Source of the DNA: Chloranthus sessilifolius
Lineage: Eukaryota > Streptophyta > Magnoliopsida > Chloranthales > Chloranthaceae
Assembly: GCA_021018995.1 (NCBI GenBank)
Contig: CM037588.1
Span: 152,477,725 to 152,541,724, forward strand
Length of the DNA stretch: 64,000 nt
Direction of reading: 5' to 3'
Under the pieces are notes generated by a model, which worked only from the letters and a program-made list of their open reading frames with translations, searched no databases and was not told where the DNA came from. The position numbers were made by a program, and so were the translations under genes. This document shows positions 61,173 through 64,000 of this stretch, piece by piece. Numbering within the stretch: the stretch's first letter is position 1; each line of letters opens with the position of its first letter.

Positions 61173-61190
61173 TCCCCGGTAGCGGCGCCA
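61173..61190 (-). other. Primer-binding site, tRNA-Asp type
   Basis: Minus strand tggcgccgctaccgggga, six bases inside the 5' LTR. Athila elements use tggcgccgttgccgggga, complementary to tRNA-Asp; two bases differ here. Confidence 0.85.
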
Positions 61191-61196
61191 AAAACT

Positions 61197-62727
61197 TGAT
61201 CGGTTTTAAAGTGTACCCTTGCAAGTGCACAAGTTCGATTGTAGCACGGTGAAATTAAGGGTGTCGAACCCACAGGGAAGCGCAAAATTAGATTAATTTT
61301 AAAGAGATTTCAAAGACCCAAGGAAGTACCAAGGGTGAGAGATTTCATTGTCAAGATTTACCACTACACAATGCAATAATCAAAAGAACTAAATCAAGCT
61401 ATGCACGGATGAACTATGATTAAGAAATTAACAATGATGAAATGATCAAGGAGTTGCTAACCCTAGATTTATAACTTTTCTACAATCAACCACACAATTT
61501 CATGTTAAATCATTATACCATCATTTAACTACAAGAAAAACGAATCGATGAAAATGCAATTATTGATTCGGCATACCCTATCCGAACACTATGACGCATC
61601 CAATCACGGCATGCATCATGCGAAAGGCATAGCGCATCTCAAATTCGAAATCACAACCGTAAGAATCAATCGCACGGCATCCTATATCGATCTACAAGAT
61701 CGATCTAGGTGGAATAATTCGTTTATTGTCGCCGATCACACGGTCGGCTATAAACGAGTATTCGATGATAACACAATGAAGCACACACTAAAAGCCGTAC
61801 GATTCAATAATTCTAACAAGAAATTGTAAGCTTAAAAGTAAGTTAGTTACTCATCTAGGGGTCGCTTCCTCCTTGAACGAGGGGTTTAGCCGCTCATCCT
61901 TGATCCACACGCACAATGTAAATCGAAAGCCATCACAAAAATTGCTCTTTTATTTATCAACCGCTTGATCTTTTTGGAGAAGATCACAACCTTACACAGC
62001 TTTTTATCTAAATACAAAACTAAAAATAACAAAGAAAAAATTGCTAAAGGCCCTAAGAAAGTCTACCGAGCAAAAGTCCCCCAAAACCCTAAACATCCTG
62101 TTGTTTAAATAGGGCCCGGGCTAAAATTATTCCATATCCGAATCAATAGATTGAATTTTGAAATCAATCGATTGAATTTTGAATTCAATCGATTGAATTC
62201 AGAATTCGAATTTTGGAGGGTTATTTGCATTCCCAAAATCAATCTATTGAATTTAAGGAATTCAATCGATTGATTTTCGAAAATCAATCTATTGGATTCA
62301 ATCTATTGATTTTGGAAATCAATCTATTGAATTCCAAATTCAATCTATTGATTTTGGCGGCTCATTTGCATTCCCAAAATCAATCTATTGATTTTTGGAA
62401 ATCAATCTATTGATTTTTGGGCAACTTTTTAAACTCAATCGATTGAGTTTCAAATCTCAATCGATTGAAATGGCATGTGACATATTTAACTCTCGAATCT
62501 GTGGCTAGACCAATCTGTCTTTTTCACGGATTTCAGTGCTTCCGCTGGCTCCATGGTTCAAAGTTCATATAGTCCCTTAATTTTATTCACTTAAGCTCTT
62601 TCAACATCCCACGGTCCGTAACACCTGAAACCACTAAAACTATACAACAGCCGTTAGAATGCCTTCATTGGATAGCTAAATGTTAGTATTTAGGGTGCGA
62701 AATATAGTCATATTTCGACACAGATCA
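61197..62727 (-). repeat. 5' LTR of Athila-type element
   Basis: 1531 bp, beginning TGATCTGTGTCG at 62727 on the minus strand and ending CCGATCA at 61197. The palindrome array lies at 62130-62480. It differs from the 3' LTR by a few substitutions and several short indels. Confidence 0.93.
62130..62480. repeat. TCAATCGATTGA palindrome array (5' LTR)
   Basis: About 14 copies, colinear with the array at 49310-49680 but one ~22 bp unit shorter. Confidence 0.92.
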
Positions 62728-62732
62728 TCTCC

Positions 62733-63512
62733 ATGTGTACCATAACTTGCTCGAGTATTTAATGAAGGGCACAAAAAGTAGAAAGGCTGCCAACATGGTT
62801 AAAGTCTTAAAAACCTTCAACGTTTATGGATGCATTTGTGTCCTTCAATGGTGGGCATATGAGATGTTGCAACAAATCTCACCTGAAAAAATGCCCCTGA
62901 AGAACCCTTTCCCACGATTGTTGAAATGGGCGGACAAAGTGCAATCGAGGACGAAAGGCTCTTTGAAAGATGGTAAACAACAAGGTATGATGTCTGTTTA
63001 ATTACGTTAAATTTCTAAAGCTAGGGACTGTAAAGAGTACCAATGCCGATTGAATAAGGGTACCTTCTGGTTAAAGAGTCGATACCGACTGATTAATCAG
63101 TTGTTATCGATTGATTAAATAGTCGATAATTAATCAGTCGATACTGACTGATTACTACCAGAAGGTAGACTCAGTCGATACCGTGTTCGATTTTCGATTT
63201 AATGTTTTGATATTTTGTATTTTTCATTTTTTTGTAAAAGGTTTGCGCTCCCCTCAAACTAGAAGTGTTTGAGTTAGAGAGTCCCGTCATACGAGAATAT
63301 CTACGGGATCAAAAGATCGTTGGGGCGAAGAGGAAAGAAGTTGATGAAGTTGGTAAGTTCAAGAAAGCTGTGGAAGTGAATGTCCGACCGAAGAAGAAGC
63401 GAAATTACATTCCGGTTAACGAAAGTGACGAGGAGTTTGACGGCCAATCAACATCGGACAAAAAATCGTCCTCGAAAGAGGGCCCCGTCCATTTACAAAT
63501 GCCGAGAACAAG
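62733..63512 (+). pseudogene. DUF1985-like gene, right fragment
   Basis: Directly after the target duplication the frame continues from the left fragment: TQWG is followed by HVYHNLLEYLMKGTKSR, then LKTFNVYGCICVLQWWAYEM, the counterpart of the 'GFPLALQVWAYE' block of DUF1985 proteins. The first part ends at 62984 (donor gtatga). An acceptor at 63262 gives a phase-compatible exon 63263-63512, with FELESPVIREYLRDQKIVG, a basic cluster VRPKKKRNY that could be a nuclear signal, and an acidic/Ser-rich tail, ending at a GT donor (63513). Any Ulp1 protease part would lie beyond this window. Confidence 0.62.
63061..63167. repeat. Inverted repeat in intron of DUF1985-like gene
   Basis: Arms 63061-63095 (taccttctggttaaagagtc...) and 63133-63167 (...gattactaccagaaggta) pair, with GTCGATACCGACTG-type words inside. 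Similar words occur at 43945-44240. Confidence 0.7.
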
Positions 63513-64000
63513 GTGTTATGATCTGAATTTTATGTCTTTGATACACCTAAAATATGTGTATGTGTTTAATATCGTATTCACCGCATGCCTTGACTTTTCA
63601 AAATATTTTAACTAAAAATACATGTTTTAGTTTTTCAGGCTCTTATATTTATTTTTGTCATTAATGGACACAAGTTGTGTAATAGTCTACTGGTTAAAAG
63701 CTTTAAGTTTTAGATAAGAGGTTTAGGAATCAAACCTTGTTATGTGTGTTCTAAACTTCTATTTTTGAACTTTGAGATAAAAGCCTATACACTCTTCCTT
63801 AGTGTGTTAGCTTAACACCGGATAATTCCCAAAATATTATAGTAAGTGTCTTAGGGAGAATCTTAAATTATAATCTTATTCAGAGTTCTTCTTAAGAATA
63901 GAATCGTCAGAAACCCTAGAGACCTTAGAGAAAAAATTTTAGATCTATCTTCCTAGAACCCTTCTTTTGAAAGTGCGGTGAGACGTTGACGTATATTTTC
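63513..64000. other. Right margin, no gene recognised
   Basis: AT-rich, probably intron of the DUF1985-like gene. No exon could be recognised before the window ends. Confidence 0.5.

Larger units (their letters stand above)
48381..62727 (-). mobile_element. Athila-type Ty3/gypsy retrotransposon, 14.3 kb
   Basis: Full element in minus orientation, flanked by a perfect 5 bp duplication tctcc (48376-48380 and 62728-62732). It has LTRs of 1531 and 1539 bp, a tRNA-Asp-type primer-binding site, gag, protease, RT-RNase H, integrase, an extra ORF downstream of integrase, a long non-coding 3' region and a polypurine tract. That order and the tRNA-Asp primer site are typical of Athila. The LTRs are nearly identical by eye, so insertion is recent, yet gag-pol carries stops and shifts. 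It may have been mobilised in trans. Confidence 0.93.

Overview
This is nuclear DNA of a flowering plant. The evidence is a spliced plant-type organic cation/carnitine transporter gene, a plant bHLH regulator, a cytosolic ribosomal protein eS17 gene with a telo-box promoter, and a dense load of Ty1/copia, Ty3/gypsy (Athila-type), hAT, Mutator-like and PIF/Harbinger-like elements with AT- and CT-microsatellites. I cannot assign a species or order. Only three host genes look intact: OCT (647-4780, minus), bHLH (26864-27883, plus) and RPS17 (42539-42976, minus). Two further host genes are wrecks: a PHOSPHO1-type HAD phosphatase (33340-37203, plus) and a DUF1985-like gene (47825-48380 and 62733-63512, plus).

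Layout. 1-4900: a hAT-type MITE, then the two-exon OCT gene with a 2.6 kb intron. 4900-10061: no host gene, but MITEs, a foldback, microsatellites, a tRNA-derived SINE-like sequence and a diverged direct repeat. 10062-17588: a complete but degenerate copia element with 472 bp LTRs. 18760-24328: a second degenerate copia element of another lineage, with a 611 bp hAT-type MITE nested in its integrase. 26500-27950: the bHLH gene. 29438-31510: a 2.07 kb Harbinger-like element filled with GTCAAAGTTTGAC-type repeats. 31695-33052: three MITEs in a row. 33340-37203: the phosphatase pseudogene, its intron loaded with MITEs. 38135-38965: an element with long inverted repeats that encloses a foreign-looking ORF. 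42539-43051: RPS17 and its promoter.

44316-63512 is one nested insertion locus. A 3.5 kb solo LTR (TSD gtatg) lies just upstream of the DUF1985-like exon. A 14.3 kb Athila-type element (TSD tctcc, minus orientation) is inserted within that exon. The Athila LTRs are almost identical, so this insertion is the youngest large event. Its gag, protease and RT are damaged, but the integrase and a 391 aa extra ORF are open. The LTRs, leader and spacers are filled with a 12 bp palindrome, TCAATCGATTGA and one-base variants.

The host genes do not form a pathway. The main biology is layered transposition: MITEs in introns, a MITE inside a retroelement, and retroelements breaking a host gene. No CRISPR, operon or new enzymatic system is present. 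The least explained signals are the palindrome-filled Athila element with its conserved extra ORF and the set of CAAG-ended MITEs that share termini but differ in internal short repeats.
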